From Melanocharis versteri (Eukaryota > Chordata > Aves > Passeriformes > Melanocharitidae), in NCBI GenBank assembly GCA_013397845.1, contig VZTG01005248.1:2381376-2445375 (forward strand): DNA of 64,000 nucleotides, written 5' to 3'. Within the stretch, counting starts at the first letter, position 1; the number at the start of each line of letters is the position of its first letter. The notes beneath the pieces are model-generated. The model was not told the origin of the DNA and did no database searches. It was given only the letters and a program-made list of their open reading frames with translations. The position numbers and the translations under genes were made by a program. Below are positions 12,560-25,761 of this stretch, piece after piece.

Positions 12560-15102
12560 AAAGGAATTATTTTAAGGTTGGTCATCCTGATTTGGCTGCT
12601 GGTGCGGGTTTGGCAGTGTGCGCTGCAGTACTAACTAAAAGCCAGCTCATGATACTGCCTCTAGCTGAGCACTTGTATGCCAGGTGGCAGCTCACCCTCA
12701 GGTTTGCTACTCTTGAGGGGATTTTGTATAGGCTGCATAATCTGAAATCACTGCAACTTGAATCACTTTCAGGAATGAAAGATTTCTTCAGTATCTCTCT
12801 CCAGTTTGAAAAGAAAAGTTTTCTATTTCAGAAGTCTTTCATCATTCTTTTACTGTCTTGTGAAGATTTAGAAATACAAAGTCTAGATAGATGCACAGTA
12901 AAACTTGTTGACTTTCTACTTACTTGTAAAGATGTCTTGGTCTGGAAGCAAGGCAATCAGCTTGTAAAACAATTATTTACATCCAACAGTATTTTTCTGT
13001 GCTCCAAAACCAGTTCTTTCTTGAAAACAAACTTGAACTGGAAGTAAAAATATTGCTTCTCATTCCATTTTTAAGATAATGCCTAAACTTATGTTCATAG
13101 TTGAGAAGTTTCCCAAGTTTAAACATTTAGTCACTCAGTGAAATAACTCAGAAGTCTGTGTCTAATGATGCCATCTGGTGATACCTGTCATCATGATATC
13201 TAACTCTGTCTGTTATTTTTCCAAACACAGTATAAAAGCTATAAAGTTGCTTCATCAGATAATCAATGCTCAAAAGAAATATTGCCATCTACAAGGAGGA
13301 GTATATTGCTGAGCCTTCTAATGTTATTAATGAGAGAGGTATGTGTTTGAGGACAATCCTGCTTTCACTGCACCTTAAAAAACTTCCTTACAACAAGGCA
13401 CACTTCTTATAGAGGCATGAGGAATGTATTAATTTCTTAGTGGGTTGGGTGCAGGGAATATTGCTGCACAGTGATCTATTGCTCAGCTGTAGCAGGGTTC
13501 CAAGGCAATACTGTATTGCTATATTCATTTCACTGAAAGGTTTCCCTTACTAGAGTGCATTGACCAATATTTCAGTCCTACCATGAGCTAAACCATGCAG
13601 CATTATTGCTGCACTGAAGTAATTAATTCAAAATATAAAAAAAATAAAATAAACATACATTTATTTATTAAGAAGTCCAGCAGAGAACTCTTACAGTGAC
13701 AGATGACATTAGCCTATAAGCCTTTATAACTTACACGGTAATAAAATGGGGTTACGTTTTTGAATTAAATTGATAACATGACCAAATCGATTTCATTAGT
13801 GTATCTGTCATATTTGCCGTTAATGATGGCTAACAGTGGAATAGAAACTGACAACAATCCCTGAAAAACTGTGCAGATCAAAATTATATTATACTGGCAT
13901 TCATGAATTTTAATAACCTTTTTTATCATGAATTTTGAACTCGCTTTTGAAATTTGAAGCTCACAAGAAAGAAGAGAATTAAACTTTCTACACCTGTCTC
14001 AGCTCCTATTATTTCTATTGTTGCAAGTTAATAGGCTCAAGAATAGAAGACATTTCCACTAACTAAAACAAAAAAAAGGTCTTGCTTGAGAGTCTCTTGT
14101 GAGTGCTTGTAGAGGAATGGATGTTTCTCTGCTGCTAAAGTGTTGACATTGGACTCATTTCCACTGAATGACTAGAGAGCTTTAGGACACCCAAACTGCT
14201 ATTTAGAACACTGTTTGTGGAAGATGCTATTCGTATTAATAGACATTGGTACTCTAGTGTGTAACTCCCTTTAACCATAATGGAAGTTCTGCAAAAATCT
14301 ACAGGACAGTATACCTACTGCCAGGAAAAATCATAACTCTCTAATCCCATTAGCAGGGCTTAAATAAATGGGAGTTAAAAGTGTAACAAGTATTGAAATG
14401 CTACACCTTGCAGCACCATTTGAGAACATCAAAATGCCCTTATGTAATGAGACACCTTGACCTCTCTGCTACTTGAAAATGTGGTAAGATATTAAATATG
14501 TGTCATATGAACTGAAAGACAAAATACTCTTTCCTATTTCAAGGCCCTGATTACAACCTCTTTCTTGGGTTAAGATTACATGAAAACAGATAATTAAAAA
14601 GGAAACAACTGTGGGATAATCTTGGCACAGGTAAAGGATAACTTTATCTTTACCATTTTATTATTAATTTTATATTAAATATATTATATTAATTTATGTT
14701 TATATATATAGTGAAGGACACTCTCTGGTTTGAGCTTACCGTCTCTCTCGCTCTCACAGATGTTGCACTCAGGAGCTATGACAGCAACATGGGTAAAAAA
14801 AATAGAGATATAGTCTGTAGAGTTTAGGGGGACAAATATTTAGTCTTCCATATGTGAAGATTGTTCTGGCCTTTTGGAGATGCTGATCTTTACAAGAGAA
14901 ACTTGTTCTTCACATCTTCTATGGTACTGTTAACAAAAGTTGGGTACTTTTAGTGAGATTTTTCCTGTACTGCATAAACTGTACATATATATTCACAGGC
15001 TACAGACTCTTCACAGAATCTTTCTATCTACATGTTGACAATGTATTCAAAAATATTGCTGCTCCTGGTATTCAAGGAAATTTTATTTGGATTTTATACA
15101 TA
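12560..15102. other. Unique non-coding DNA; longest chance open frame of the window
   Basis: An open frame of about 150 codons runs 12592-13047 (+). It starts on a non-ATG codon; the first ATG is at about 12649. It shows no domain, signal peptide, repeat or splice context, and one frame of this length is about what chance gives in 64 kb of AT-rich DNA. The part at 13730-13960 is complex, keeps CpGs and TAAT-type words, and is discussed as a possible conserved non-coding element. A very AT-rich patch lies at 14640-14710. Confidence 0.5.
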
Positions 15103-15571
15103 TGGTGGGCTAACCTTGGCTGCAGCCAGATGCCTACACAGCCTTGCTTTTGCTCCTGCTCCTCAACAGGACAGGGGGAGAAAATGAGACAGGCACAGGG
15201 AGATAACCTACCAATTAATCTTATGAGAAAAACAGACTGAACTTGAGAGAATTAATCCAAGGTATCAACATTTAAAATAGGTGTGTATAGTAAGAAAAAA
15301 AGACAATATTTAAAGATCACCTTCTCTTTCCTCTTTTTCCCAAAGTTCAACTTCACTACTTCATTTCAAACTCCTCCTCCTCCTGTCCTCAAGAGGCACA
15401 GGGAGGATGTGGGATGGGAGAATAGTGGTGACTCCATAACAGCCTCTTTGCTGCTCTTGCCTCCTGGGACTTTTCCTTGCTTCAGCACAGTTACTTCCAG
15501 TGGGCTGCAGTCCTCAAAGGAAAACCAGCTCTTTGTGGGTCTGCCACATGCCACAGTTCCTTCAGACCATA

Positions 15572-15576
15572 TCCAC
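15572..15576. repeat. Left target-site duplication of nested LTR
   Basis: TCCAC directly before the TGTGG end; paired with 16059-16063. Confidence 0.7.
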
Positions 15577-16058
15577 TGTGGCGGTTTAGGAATAGTATTC
15601 CCTAATTAATTTTTCCCACTAAAATGCAAATCACAAGCTTCTCCCCTTCCCCCATCCCCTCTGGTGAGAGAGACAAAAGAAAGATCCTGAGTTGTGAAAA
15701 GAACAATTTACTGGAAACCACATGTAGACAAGAAAACAAACAGGAACAGGAAAAATATTAATAGCAAAAGTAAACAAAAAAAGGGTGATTTACATGCAAA
15801 AGATGCTCACTGGCCAACCCAGCACCGCGTGACCCCTGAGACAACGAACGAAATGGGGGCAGACCCTCCATGTGCCACCTTTTTCTTCTCAACCACCAGC
15901 CACACTCCCTGTCCTCGGCAGTGAGAATCCCTTACTTTCGCACCTCGGCAGTGAAGTGAGTGGCACAGAATAACAACCTCCACACACCCACACAGCTCCA
16001 GCCTCTGCGCCCTCACAGCTACTGTGGAAAAATTCATGTCCTGGCCAAAACCAGGATA
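15577..16058 (-). mobile_element. Nested solo LTR with flanking target-site duplication
   Basis: The element begins TGTGGCGGTTTAGG and ends CTGGCCAAAACCAGGATA. The bases just before it (TCCAC, 15572-15576) recur just after it (16059-16063). The match extends to ATATCCAC (15569-15576 and 16056-16063) if the last three element bases are counted. That is the signature of LTR-element integration, with a 5- or 6-base duplication depending on where the terminal dinucleotide is placed. The ends form short imperfect inverted repeats, as LTRs do. It has no internal coding region, so it is a solo LTR or a LARD-like remnant of about 480 bases. It contains an exact octamer word ATGCAAAT at 15624-15631. 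Minus orientation is a guess from an AGTAAA-type word read on that strand near 15710. Confidence 0.75.
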
Positions 16059-16063
16059 TCCAC
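16059..16063. repeat. Right target-site duplication of nested LTR
   Basis: TCCAC directly after the CCAGGATA end; paired with 15572-15576. Confidence 0.7.
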
Positions 16064-16410
16064 CTACACCATCCAATGTGTCATCTCCCGCAGGCTACAG
16101 TGTGGATATCTACTCCAGCAGTGTCTCTCCAGGGAAATACCTGCTGCACCATGGTCTCCTCCACAGGCTGCAGGCGAATCTTATCTCTGGCACCTGCAAC
16201 ATCCCCCCTCCTCCTTCTTCATTGACCTGGGTGTCTGCAGGGCTGCTTCTCAAAATTTTTTACCTCACTTTTCACTGCTGTGCAGTGTTTTGACCTTTCT
16301 TAAATCTGTTTTCCCAGTTGTGTTTCCATCGTGGCCGAGGTGCTCAGCTGCGTGGAGCTGGCCAGGGACAGCCCTGATCCTCCTCACCGAGACCCCCGAC
16401 AGCCGCTTTT

Positions 16411-17657
16411 CTTTTTTCCTTGTAATTGTTTGGGTTTTTTTTTTACATGACAACTTTCATCATTAATTGCAATACAAGGGATTTAGTCTCTAATCCAGCA
16501 CATTTTAATAGCAACTATCTTTAAAAACAAAACAACCAAAACCAACGAAACAAACCCCCTGAAACAACAACAACAACAACAACAACAAAAAAAACAAACC
16601 AAACCTCCACTGATCCTCAAAGCCACTTAAGTCTCAACTTTAAAAAAAAGTTAATTTTCAAACTACAGACAGAAATGTAAAAAAAGTACAGTACAGTTTC
16701 TCAACAAAAGTGCTGAGGCCTGAAGGAAATTAGGAAATAAGTAAATTAGTGAAGCCAACAGAGCCTTACAAGACAACTTCTTTGACAATCTCCTGAAGGA
16801 CTGATAAAAATTCCCTTTGTCCAAGTCTCTTTCATCCCCTCTCTCTGGGGATAATTGCTTTTTCAGTGGATTAAAGAAGGAAAAGCAAATGCCGTTGACA
16901 TTGTATTTGCCTTCTTATACAGCAAGCTCCAGATATCTGAGGCTTTAGAAGTACTTTGACTGTAGATTGCAGGCAATGGAGAACTGTAGTGCATTTACTA
17001 ATACACAACCACAATCCATGACTTCTCAGGGGCTTGTGTTTACTGAAGACTAGCTGCTCCATTAAGACTATTCCATTCAGACCATGCCATTGAGTTTATT
17101 TTAAGGTTTAGTACTGCTGCCCATTGCTGTATCCGTATGCCGAGAAGTCAATAGCAACAGGTAGTCCATAAGAGAAATGGCTGGATGAACCTCTTTCTAT
17201 CTTCTTCTCCACCTCCTCCACTCCTCCAAAATCCTTCATAAAACTTAGGTTTGGTCTTGCTTTGAGAGGAAGGCACAGAGAAGTAGATTGCATGTCATGT
17301 GGAATGGAAAGCAATTAATAGTATTTTAAATGAAAAAGAAAAAAAAGTGGATTTGCTAAATCTCAAGAAACTGGTTTTTTGTTGGGTTTTTTTGTTTGTT
17401 TGTTTTTTTCACTAGATGGCCTTGAAGTTGAATCTTTGTAACTCATATGTGCAGCATGCTGAGTTTTTTGATACATCCTATCATGGTGGAGTGCAACCAG
17501 CTTTTAAAAAAAAAAAAATCCAGTTTTTATCCTCTAGTAGGAAATACTCAGAAGGTCTGGCACCAGCATATTCATGCAATTCTCTTCAAAGGGAATATAT
17601 ACATTATTTTATCTTAAAAATTAGCTGATTTATTCACTAAAATGTATGTCTTTTGGC
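16411..17657. other. Unique non-coding DNA with simple A-rich repeats
   Basis: It contains an A/C-rich run from 16505, a (CAA)n array and a T/G-rich run near 17370-17410. No gene was recognised. Confidence 0.55.
16564..16588. repeat. (CAA)n microsatellite
   Basis: Eight or so CAA units inside an A/C-rich stretch. Confidence 0.9.
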
Positions 17658-17940
17658 AGAATAGCTGAGCTTGGCAGGGACTGGTAGAGATTGTCAACTA
17701 CAGCAGGTTTCTCAGGATCTTGATCAGTCAGGTTTGAGTGCTTTCAGCAGTGGAGAGTTCACAACCTCTCTCAGCAATTTATTCCACTGTTTGATGATCC
17801 TACCAGTAAAAAGTAATAATAAAACAGAAATTCTCATTTTAAAATGGAATTTTATGTTCTTCAATTTGCCTCTTGTCCTGCTTGCAACCACTGAGAAGAG
17901 TATACTTCATTGCTGTTCTGCACCACTACCTAACAGAATG
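17658..17940 (-). mobile_element. Old CR1 LINE 3' fragment
   Basis: The reverse-complemented CR1 3' end starts AGAATAGCTGAGCTTGGCAG, the decayed form of the avian tail that opens the copy at 36511. It is followed by blocks that line up with the tail region of the copies at 37300 and 59678: attention to TTGAGTG, CAACCTCTCTC, TATTCCACTG and TTGCCTCTTGTCCTGC. It is more diverged than the other copies and lost its reading frame long ago. Boundaries are approximate. The open frame 17671-17958 is an antisense shadow. Confidence 0.75.
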
Positions 17941-20900
17941 GGAAATCCAAATTGGTAACTTTAATTCCATGTAACCTTATATTTCATTTCAGGTGTATAC
18001 TTTTATGTATTTGTTTTGCACGACATCAAAATGGTCTTTTGAGATTAACAGAGCAAAATGATGTGACTACAACCAATCCAGAATTGTCTCTGTGAAATTC
18101 TTGTCTCTCTGCACCAAACTCCTGATTCCAGTCTGTCTTAACAACTGGTAGCCAGGATCACCTGTGTGCCAGGAACCAGCACAGCACCCTGTGTAATGTA
18201 ATTGCAGTCTTACAACACAGATATCCTGCTAATAAGCCCCTCCAGAATTCAAAGCATGCAGGGGAATTATCCGGACTGCTCAACTGCTCAGGGCTCCTGC
18301 TCTTCTGGCAAAACATGGGAGCCTGTGATCAGTAATATGTTGATGTGGTCTACTGTAGAAGAGAGCTGGTTTTGCAACCAGAGAGCAGTCCCTGTGTGAC
18401 AACAGCTCTAAGCTGAGAAACTCTGCTGGACTCACATCGGCTTTGTGAAGGATAATTTTGTGAGGCACTACTGTGTGGGTAAATGGAGGGACATATTTGC
18501 TTGTTTGCCTGTTTGCATAGTATTGGCTTGACAGATGCTGACGCAGCTACAGTGGTGGCCATGGCATAACAAAAGGACAGAAATCCTGACCAACTGGTGC
18601 CCTGGTTAGCTTGCATTGTCTGCATGCTTGGAATATAAGCTTTAACAGCACATCCTTATACATGATTCTTTACTTCCTTTCCTTGAAAGAGAGGTTAGTA
18701 TATTCCCTCATTATGCATTCAAAAGTGTATTCTATTTTTTTTAATGTTAATTTTTGAGAAAATTTGCAACATGACAAAAAGCATATATTTCTAATGCATA
18801 AAATTCCCAAGCACTCAATTTGACTAGTATTTCAAAATATACATAGGTACAGTTCAGGCCATCATTTCATGCATGCTGTCACAAGATACAATAACATTGT
18901 GTACAATCTAAATCTAATTAAAGGGTATGCAGGAATGAGAAAGGGATCAATATCTAATATGTTTTTTTCCATCTGCTTTCCTCATCACTGCTAACATGTC
19001 AGAGAAAATGCCAATAATTTGATCTCATGCATGTGTTCTGCTGCTTTTCCACTGATACACACAAGGTCAATTGGGATATAGGATGCTCTGAATTCTTCAT
19101 TTAATTCCCTAATTAGTAGTTGGTCATGAGACAGTATACTTAAAAAGTGACAGAAAATATAAATGTATCTCAAATACTAATGGCGGGATATAATTAAATA
19201 AAATACGTCTTTGATTTCAAACATAAAAACATCACTTGAATACCTGGAAAATGTTGGACAGTTCAGATATGAAATACTTGTTAGATGTTTTTACGTTAAA
19301 GGCATCTAAAAGCCATCATTTTTAATAATAAATTTCCATGAATGTAGTTCCACAATAAATCTAGGCAAACTCTAGTGGAAATCTTCCTGTGGTACAGCAG
19401 GCAGTTTATTGAGAAGACAGGAATGTAATCTTTATTGTTCAAAAAACTTGCAGTTGACAGTGTTGAGAGCAGTAATCAAACTTTCTTTCATGGTAATGTT
19501 CATTTTACTTAGACTGAGCTCTTATCCCAATTGTGCAGCGGCTTCTATGATTGTTTCATGTTAAAATGTTATTAAGGATGACTTGTGGTCATACAGAAAC
19601 AAGAATAATTACCTGCAGCAAAGTTATTTCCTTCACTTGTATTTCTTCCTGTTCCTTCAGCTTGAATGGCATCGTACTCCTAGACTGTCAATGGTTCTAT
19701 TCCCTCAGTGTTAAGGTTCTCACTTTTTCCAACACAAAAGAGAAAACATTTATTGAATGAAATGCAATGTTTACTGAGAATTAAAAGTGTCTCTGGAGGG
19801 CAGGAGGTGTGCAAAGAAATGGAAAAAATATATGGAAACCAACCAAATGTTGTAAAAGCCATCTGACTGGGCCTAAAATGTCTAAGACTTCAGATGAATG
19901 GTTCTGAAAAGGGCTAGGATTTCATTCTTCAGTTTAGACCTCCCTTAACTCATTAAAGCCAGAATGAAATGTTTGTCATAGTAAAGTAAGTTCTACACGG
20001 AACACAGGCGTAGCACTAAAAACGGTGTGCCAAACTTTCTGTGGTAAACAATCCATGAAAGGCAAGAGAACACAAATAAGGTGAAGATCAAGATAAAAAT
20101 ATAGGAGTATACGGAAAATTAATCAATCTGTTTTCACAGTAAGGGTCCATCTACCTATGAGGTTGTAATGGATATGAAATAATAAAATGCACCATTTGTC
20201 TTTATTTTCTTGTAACCCTGGCCTTCAACAAAAATCTTGTAAGAACTTATTTGCAAACTTATTTTATCCTCCACGGAGTGTTTTTACAATAATTTCAGGT
20301 GACTGCATGTTTTCTCTTTAATATTTTCTACTCTAATACTGAACTCAAATCTATAATCTTAGAAAAGGCAAGTATATACCCACCTTATGCTTTTTTCCCC
20401 AAATATCTAAAGAACATACTGATTAAATGAATACTTTACACCTTTGGTGGAATTTTTATAAAAAAATAATTAATAAATATTGAGATTTTTTAAAGTTTAT
20501 CTCCTGTTATACCTCAATTTCTGAAAATAAATAAAAGTCACTCAAACTATACTGCTCTGAAATAAATTGTGTTTCATTAAACCTCATATGGATGTAGCCT
20601 AAAGTATTGTAACTGAATTAACCTTTAAAATTTAAATACACGGAAAGAAAATTAAACATTCACACTTTTAATATAATGTGAATGTTGATATATGTGAGGT
20701 CAGTGATATAAAACTGGAAGAACTAAGTAAAAATAGGAACCATGTGATATGGCAGTCATATAAAAGAAATTACAAGATAATGGGCAGAGAAAGGTCTAGT
20801 GGGAAATAACTGATAGGTAAAGTTTGTCTTATCTTAATTTATATGCTTAAAAGTTAGGCATTTTGAGTAGGATTCTTTTGCCTTGTATTTAACTGCCTTA

Positions 20901-23900
20901 AGCACAGGTAATTTTTTTCAGACCTTCCCATACAGTTAGTGGAGAACTTGTAAGTACTGTTAAGAGTGTCCTGAGAACAATTTACTTTATCCTAAGGGAG
21001 ATATGAGCATTTGGCCCTCTGCACTGCTTATAAATCATGAACTAAATTTCTGTTGACTTATGAGAGCTTAAAAAACGATATATGTAGCTGCTTGCATTCT
21101 ATACTACTAAAATGAAGCCACAATTTGCCCATACTATAAGCTGCTTATAACCCTTCTACAGCCAATAAATCAACTCCAGAAGACAAGTTATGTATTCTAG
21201 TGTAGGATATGTGCCAATGGCCAGAGAACTGAATCTCTTTGTAGAGACCATGCAGGAAGCTCAAGCGTGTAACTTGAATCAGATATCTTGCTTGTATTAT
21301 TTGTACTTCTGCATTTCAAGATTGGTAGGTGAAATAAAGCAGGACAATTCTCTTCTGCCTTAGTTTAGAGTGTCTCAATTTCCATAAGTATGCACTTTGC
21401 TTTATCAGGTAAAACATTATGATTCTGTGTTTGACTTTTCCATCTAGTCACCTTTACATTTTTAAATGGATGATATAGATTCTATAAAATACAGAAAGTA
21501 ATCAATGGCTGGTAATTCCTACAGTGTTTGGGTTTTTTAAAACATTGTAAGATGAAGTGTACTTTTATATCCATGAAATTAATGAGGCACTGGAGAAGGT
21601 AGATTACATACAACAATAATTTTATCCATCAAGCAGTTCAATTAGAGGAGAAAAAAGGATAGTATTCTATATGGAGACTCTGTAATTCCTTCCACTGATC
21701 TCACAGGGGCTGCAGATGACTAATTTTTTTAGTTACAAAACTGGGGCGTAGGATTTTTCTTTCCTTTTGTTAGTGTAAATGTTCTAGTATAAGTATTTTC
21801 CATAGAATTTTAAAGGTGAAGGATGGATTTCTGAGCAGCAGTAAGTGCATGTAAGCGTGCATGCACACACACACATACAAGCCTCAAGCCCAGCCTTGTG
21901 AAAAATCTGTTTTGCTCTTGTAAATTACTTGCATAAGAATGGTGGTGGGATCATAGTTTAGTGCACTGAGTGTGAGGATACCACAGGACCACTGCATCCA
22001 GAAGTATGAAGTATGTTTTTTACCTTCATAATATTAGTTTTCCAGTGTTATAATAGCAACAGAACATACACAGAGGCCCAGATCCTGAAAAATATTTACA
22101 TGTGTCATAGAAATTTAGAAGCATTGCTGACTTCAACAGAAATACTAATGCTTTCAAAATTGAGCAATTGCTAAGACCTACGTTGGATAATAATTCAACA
22201 GTTGATCATAAAAAATACAACCATCTGGTCTGACAAAAATTACCTCTGCTCTTCCCACATTCTCTTTCCAGCCAGCTGTTGAGCTGTAATGTACCTAGCC
22301 AACAGGAATGACATTTTTTTCTTTTGTGTCAGTGAGTCAAATGAGGTAAACTTGAGATATGTTGGACACATCATTGGACTTCACCATGAGAGTCTTCCAT
22401 AAGTTCCTATTCCTTCTAAAGGCAGCGGAAAAAAATCCCACAGACAGCCAAGGATTTTAGCCTTTCAGTCTCATGCTCAGTGGCTTACATGGGAATTCTT
22501 TGTGCAGATGTGTTGTATAATCAAATGCATAATCTGTGATTCAAACAGAAACATATAAAACAATCACCTCTCTCCATGAGTATTAAATAGAAATGTAAAT
22601 TGGAGGCTCCTGAATCAAATAATTTATGTGCTTCTCTCTTTGTAGACTGAAATAAATGAGCATGAGGTCTAAAGCTTCACTAAGGTGTGGTGATTTGAGA
22701 ATAATGTATTGTGGAAAAGAGTAACCAGTCAAACAATGTTAATTATAACACTTTTAAAAGCTGAAATGCTTAAATCTAAATCATTTAGGAGTTACGTGAT
22801 AGATATTAAACACCTCTGAAAAGGAAAAATGCTGTAGGCAAGTGTTCTTAATAAGTCTAGTTTGGTTAATTATTGCCTGAAGCATTTCTGAACTAATTAT
22901 TTACCTCAAAAGTGGGCTCCATGTTTTCAGCATAGAAGTGCCAGGTATTGATTTTCTTTAATTGCCAGGGTATAGTACTAGACAGACCACACAAAGCTGA
23001 AGGTTAAGCCATTTATAGAAAGTGATAGCCAGGTCCTCCAGTGTCACATACTGCATCAGTGTGAAAGGGAGACCAAGACCCTGAAACTCGGCACTTTCAG
23101 GGAAAAGGATTATTTGTCTCTGTCATCTGCCCTTTATGGTTCATTTAACATCTCAGATAGCCTCTGTAAATTAAGTGTGTTTAGTAGCTGCCCAACTTCC
23201 AAGTCAAAGAGAGTGTTCTGTTCAATGGGGAACTGGAGTATTTTATCCTTCTGGTTAACAAGATGTGCGTGACTCAACAAACAATGAACATTGAGTTATT
23301 TGTTAAGCTGTGTTACCATAGATGGCTTAAATATTAGTTCAAGATGCTTTTTCATCTTCTGCACACTTGGCCTCCCACCCCTTTTTAGTGAGTGAATATT
23401 CATATTTCACAAAGGTTATTCATGTGAGTTTCTCAGTAGGGTCTGGGTGGTTAGAGAATTTTTGTCTGTCTGGATGGATGTAGTTTTTTTGGCCGCAATT
23501 TGGGATGTTTGAAATATTACAAGTCCCAGCACACTTGAAATCATCACCTTTATATCTCATCAAACCATATGTGATGCGTGGACAGGCATTTGACAATTGG
23601 CTAGGGTTATTCCAGCCTATCGCAACATAAAAATAATATAAAACATAATAAATGCAACACAGCCTCTTAATTCACACCATCAGTGCCATCTCTGCACATT
23701 TGAACTTAAAAATAGAAAGAAAACCTTTTTTTTTGTTTTGAATTATTTGTAATTTGTTGCATTTTTCTTTGGTTCTTCAGTTTCCTCTTTGCAATTTTTC
23801 TCTTCCATGGTGATTAACTTGTGCTTAATCTTTTCTCGTTCATGCTCCTATTTTTTTCTGATTGCACAGCTATTAATTTCTATGTCTTACTATTTTTGCT

Positions 23901-24211
23901 GCTTTGCCCATCTCTTACTTAAGCTCAAGGACACCTACAGGAATAAAGTGGGATAAGTCCCTTATCTGGGAGCAAGGGTTGTCCCCGTAGTGAGCAGTGT
24001 GAGACATACCACCAGAAGATGATTTGGTTCTTAGGTGGGGTAAATTGCCTTCTGAAGGTTCCTGTCTCTAATTTGTTTTTCTGTGCAGGGAGCCTAGAGT
24101 GACTGATGATCCTAGCTTAGCAGGCTATCTCAAGTTAAGTGGAATTAATCCAGACCTTGCTCATCTCACTTCTTTTTCTCTTGTTAGAGACCTTGTTTTT
24201 TGCCTTTTTCC

Positions 24212-24250
24212 TTTTTTTTTTTTTTTTTTTTTGTTTTGTTTTGTTTTATT
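24212..24250. repeat. Poly-T/(TTTTG)n tract
   Basis: About 21 T followed by TTTTG units. It could be the reverse of an A-rich retroposon tail, but nothing upstream or downstream supports that. Confidence 0.85.
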
Positions 24251-24802
24251 TTCTTCTGTATTGCCTGCCTTCACCTGTGTTTGTCCTGATGAGCTCAGAC
24301 CACAGAAACCCTTAACAGCGCACGTGCCCAAACTGGGCACCATCATCACTGAATTGAGGTTTCTTCAGTTTCTATGGAGAAAGACAGACACAGAGAACAA
24401 TTCAGATCACAGGTTATAATGACTGCATCTCTTTGCTGGTCACATCTATAAATACTAAAGTGCTTGTGCTTATGGTTTAAGCAGGCTATTTTGATGTGAT
24501 TAATTCCCATCCAATTTGTAATGGCACTTATTCTCCTGGGCTGTATTGAAATGGAAAATTTGTTGAAGAAAATATATCTAATCTCTACCATTTAAATTTT
24601 AAACAGTTCCACTCTTAAAAGGAAAAAAAAAATCCATGTATTAAATATAGAGGTATAGTATTGAGAAATAATACAATAATTTCTTCAAATAAACAAAACA
24701 CAGCAAATACTCTGAGATGCATTTCCTTGGTAAAGACATGGCATTTGAAATAACCTATGAACATGACAAGTTTTGTAGAATATTTTGCTTAAATAATGAA
24801 TA

Positions 24803-24830
24803 ATTTATTATTAATAATAATAATAATAAT
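24803..24830. repeat. (AAT)n microsatellite
   Basis: An AAT array preceded by TTATTATT on the same strand, so the region can fold into an AT hairpin. Confidence 0.85.
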
Positions 24831-25723
24831 TCTTTTATTTCTGCCTCATAAATTCATTTAATTATTGGTTTTCTTTCCTCATCATGTCAGAGTTAAACCT
24901 GTTAAAGGAGATTCCTATCATAAAATATTAGCTTTATTAACCATATATATTTATACTTCCCTGACCCCTGGGATTTTTGGATTTCGGGATTTCTTTTTTT
25001 GTTAGTGCTGATAATAATTGAACCACTGTTTTCTTTTGATCAGTTCAGGACGTTTTAATGAAGATATATAGTAAACAAAAAAACACTGTATAAAAGCAGT
25101 CATTCATTCTTTCCCGTTCCTTTAAACTGGGAAGTACAGCAATGTTTTATGCGCACACCAATACAACAAAATTGGTTTTGTTACAGTTGTCAGTTCTCTG
25201 TTCTTTAGAATAGAAAATGATGAAAAGTATATATTTGTCTTTTCTTTTCGGTGTATAAAATATGTTTATGTGAAAAAATACGCTGTGTATAAAGCAGGCT
25301 GAACTCCAATCCAAACCCCAGAGCCTTTTTTGAAAAAGTTTGGATTTAGTTCTAATTTTACATTTGCATCTGGGGTCCATCTTGACCTTATAGTGTGTGG
25401 GTTTGTGTAAATGGAAATCCAAATAGTACTATATGCTGAAATTGCAGCATCTTAGAAAATGTTGAATCTCTTTAGTGGCAAACAATACTGTCTTTGACAT
25501 TTGTTCCACAATTTCTTGAAGATTAAATTAAAAACAATAAAATGTTTTTTAACCATCTCTTACACATTTATTGGCTTATGAAGAGTGTGCACTGTCCTGA
25601 GGTAACCATTATTACCATGAAAAAACAAATCTCAGAGGCTCTGATTTGCCCTGTAAATAGTATGAACTTCTTTTCAAACTGTTAAATTCAATGTAAGAAG
25701 TTCACCTTTTTTTTTTTTTTTTT

Positions 25724-25761
25724 NNNNNNNNNNNNNNNNNNNNNNNNNNNNNNNNNNNNNN
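25724..25761. other. Assembly gap of 38 N
   Basis: The gap is bounded on both sides by poly-T, so assembly stopped in a homopolymer. The N count is probably an estimate. Confidence 0.98.

Larger units (their letters stand above)
15103..16410 (-). mobile_element. Older LTR-like element, interrupted by a younger solo LTR
   Basis: The outer element starts with a TGGTGGGCTAACCTTGGC-type end. It runs to 15576, is interrupted by the nested LTR, and resumes at 16059-16410 with GC-richer sequence. The first 450 bases match, in order and with divergence, the copy at 29206-29577. Shared blocks are the CCTTGGC start, a CTCCTC..CTCAACAGGACAG block, a CAGACT..ACTTG block and a CTTTTTCCC..TTCAC block, so this is an interspersed family. 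Assignment to avian endogenous-retrovirus LTRs is from general recall of such repeats and is an inference. The minus orientation is tentative and the 3' boundary is approximate. There are no retroviral genes. The small frames within it are shadows. Confidence 0.65.
17941..25723. other. Long unique AT-rich non-coding DNA
   Basis: Nearly 8 kb without a recognisable transposon, exon or RNA gene. From 19863 to 24098 there is not even an open frame of 60 codons. Simple repeats are a short CA run (21863-21877), poly-T passing into TTTTG (24212-24250) and an AAT array (24803-24830). The complex stretch at 23560-23700 is unremarkable apart from keeping several CpGs. Confidence 0.6.

Noticed and set aside
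12592..13047. Longest open frame outside transposons (about 150 codons, +)
   Set aside because: It starts on a non-ATG codon, its first ATG is about 20 codons in, and it has no domain, repeat or splice context. A rough estimate for 64 kb of AT-rich DNA in six frames expects about one frame of this size by chance.
18535..18546. TGCTGACGCAGC, similar to a Maf recognition element
   Set aside because: A single word is expected by chance in 64 kb, and no supporting promoter context is visible.
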